Assembly (NCBI RefSeq): GCF_029433105.1
Contig: NZ_JARNTW010000010.1
Coordinates: forward strand, 62,001-126,000
Length of the DNA stretch: 64,000 bases
Direction of reading: 5' to 3'
Source of the DNA: Runella sp. MFBS21
Lineage (GTDB): Bacteria > Bacteroidota > Bacteroidia > Cytophagales > Spirosomataceae
Below, in pieces: positions 62,648 to 64,000 of this stretch. Below the pieces are notes generated by a model. The model searched no databases. It saw only the letters and a list, made by a program, of their open reading frames with translations, and was not told the origin of the DNA. The first letter of the stretch is position 1. Every line of letters starts with the position of its first letter. The position numbers were made by a program, and so were the translations under genes.

Positions 62648-64000
62648 TTAGTGTCCAAAGCCTCTACCTATCTTCCGTTTTTGGAGGGCTTCGGCGATTT
62701 CGCTCAAAATCGCAGGGTCGTCGATAGTGGAGGGAATACTATACGATTCGCCATCGGCAATTTGACGCATCACTTTTCTCAAAATCTTGCCCGAACGCGT
62801 TTTGGGAAGACGCTTTACAATAAGTGTATTTCTAAAAAAAGCTACCGCACCGATTTGCTCTCGTACAATGGTCACTAGCTCAGTTTCAAGCGTATTTTCT
62901 TCAATTTCTACTTTGTCTTTGAGTACCACAAACCCCACGGGACGTTGACCGCGCAACTCGTCGGCAATTCCTACTACGGCACATTCTGCCACGGCAGTAT
63001 GAGAGGCCACAAATTCTTCCATTTCGCCCGTTGAGAGTCGGTGCCCTGCCACATTGATGACATCATCGACTCGTCCCATGATATATACGTACCCGTCTTC
63101 ATCTTTATACCCGCCATCGCCTGAAAGATAATAGCCCGGAAATTTTGATAAATAAGACTGCTGAAAGCGGGGGTCGTCGTTCCACAACGTAGGTAGGCAG
63201 CCTGGCGGAAGCGGAAGCTTAATACATACATATCCTTCGTGTTTGGGCGGAAGGGGATGTCCCTCTTCGTCCAAAATCTGAACATCAAATCCACACACGG
63301 GCTTGGTAGCAGAGCCTGCTTTCACCGTAAACATTTCGACCCCGGTCATATTGGCAATCATAGGCCAGCCCGATTCGGTTTGCCACCAATGGTCGATGAT
63401 AGGCACTTTGGTGATTTGTTGGAGCCACTCTAAAGTAGGCGGGTCGCAGCGCTCTCCCGCCACAAATATTTGTTTTAGAGAACTAAGGTCATATTTTTGG
63501 AGATGCTCGGCGGTAGGGTCTTCTTTTTTGATAGCTCTAAAAGCAGTAGGCGCAGTAAAAAAAACTTTAACTCTATGCGCTGCTATGATGCGCCAGAAGG
63601 TGCCAGCATCGGGAGTACGTACTGGTTTTCCTTCAAACAAAATGGTAGTACAGCCCTGAATGAGAGGGGCATATACAATATATGAGTGACCCACTGCCCA
63701 GCCCAAATCTGAAGCGGCCCAATATACATCGCCAGGGGCTATATCATACACATATTCCATTGAAAATTTCATAGCTACAGCATGACCGCCATTGTCTCTG
63801 ACTATTCCTTTTGGCTTTCCTGTAGTGCCGGAGGTGTATAAAACATACAGAGGGTCGAGGGCACTTAATACGGCACATTCGGTAGGAGAGGCTTGTTGGA
63901 GGGCTTCCTCAAAATCGACATCTCGGTTGGTTTCCATGCTTGCGGTGGTCATGGGACGTTGCAGAATAAGACAATGAGGCGGCTTGAAGCTAGCTTGTCG
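62648..64000 (-). CDS. Acyl-CoA synthetase, propionyl-CoA synthetase-like (N terminus beyond the window)
   Basis: The frame is open through base 64000; an internal ATG at 63952 lies past conserved sequence (the upstream codons read FKPPHCLILQRP, a PrpE-like segment), so about 150-200 N-terminal residues lie outside. Visible landmarks: LYTSGTTGKPKGIVRDNGGH, WAVGHSYIVYAPLIQG, IDHWWQTESGWPM, GDGGYKDEDGYVYIMGRVDD and PKTRSGKILRKVMRQIA. The combination VRDNGGH and WWQTESGWP points to propionate-CoA ligase rather than Acs. It is upstream of acs and on the same strand. Confidence 0.9.
   Translation of the reverse strand, partial: RQASFKPPHCLILQRPMTTASMETNRDVDFEEALQQASPTECAVLSALDPLYVLYTSGTTGKPKGIVRDNGGHAVAMKFSMEYVYDIAPGDVYWAASDLGWAVGHSYIVYAPLIQGCTTILFEGKPVRTPDAGTFWRIIAAHRVKVFFTAPTAFRAIKKEDPTAEHLQKYDLSSLKQIFVAGERCDPPTLEWLQQITKVPIIDHWWQTESGWPMIANMTGVEMFTVKAGSATKPVCGFDVQILDEEGHPLPPKHEGYVCIKLPLPPGCLPTLWNDDPRFQQSYLSKFPGYYLSGDGGYKDEDGYVYIMGRVDDVINVAGHRLSTGEMEEFVASHTAVAECAVVGIADELRGQRPVGFVVLKDKVEIEENTLETELVTIVREQIGAVAFFRNTLIVKRLPKTRSGKILRKVMRQIADGESYSIPSTIDDPAILSEIAEALQKRKIGRGFGH

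Noticed and set aside
1-64000. tRNA, rRNA, phage, integron or transposase genes
   Set aside because: None could be identified by eye in the intergenic regions or among coding frames.

Overview
The window looks like chromosome from a Bacteroidota bacterium of the order Cytophagales (a Runella, Flectobacillus or Emticicia-like member). The evidence is a SusC/SusD pair, a DUF6934 remnant, LytS/LytTR signalling with a propeller-sensor kinase, many lipoproteins with an L-x-x-C box, a promoter matching the Bacteroidota TTTG-N19-TAnnTTTG form ahead of proB, and frequent TTG starts. No rRNA, tRNA, phage, integrase, transposase or confident CRISPR array was found.

Layout. 1-369: remnant of a DUF6934 gene cut by the window edge. 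0.4-12.3 kb (+): glycan and sugar use, with a sodium-solute symporter, a secreted GH2 glycosidase, a large FAD-dependent oxidoreductase, a secreted cyclophilin and a SusC/SusD pair. A 325-bp repeat array bounded by 16-bp inverted repeats separates the symporter from the GH2. 12.4-17.0 kb: proB, small heat-shock protein, CPBP membrane protease, DUF6268 barrel, SDR oxidoreductase. 17.0-20.8 kb: glycosyltransferases, FkbM methyltransferase, Uma2 nuclease. 20.8-26.7 kb: a sorbosone-dehydrogenase-like protein fused to cytochrome c, a repeat-rich gap with a gene fragment, folA, an M20 peptidase and an EEP-family hydrolase. 26.7-29.8 kb (-): ABC exporter and aroA. 30.0-33.6 kb (+): surface-polysaccharide genes (two GT2 enzymes, a WcaF-like acetyltransferase, a WecA/MraY-like initiating transferase).

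33.6-37.6 kb holds DUF502, an unrecognised 269-aa protein, a 29-residue membrane peptide, threonine aldolase, DUF2752 and RDD. 37.7-43.3 kb (+) is a compact four-gene module: an ECF sigma factor, a membrane protein with an anti-sigma-like N terminus, a lipoprotein subtilase and a membrane-anchored TPR-CHAT (caspase-like) protease. This is the best candidate for a little-described system. It is followed at 43.3-52.6 kb by a signalling array of three paralogous LytS-type kinases with different sensor regions, one receiver-LytTR regulator, and two receiver-less LytTR proteins at the outer edges.

52.9-59.4 kb (+) is a run of mostly exported orphan proteins and lipoproteins, followed by a promoterless ORF remnant and an AT-rich gap. 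60.6-64.0 kb (-): acetyl-CoA synthetase and the 3' part of a propionyl-CoA synthetase-like gene running off the window.
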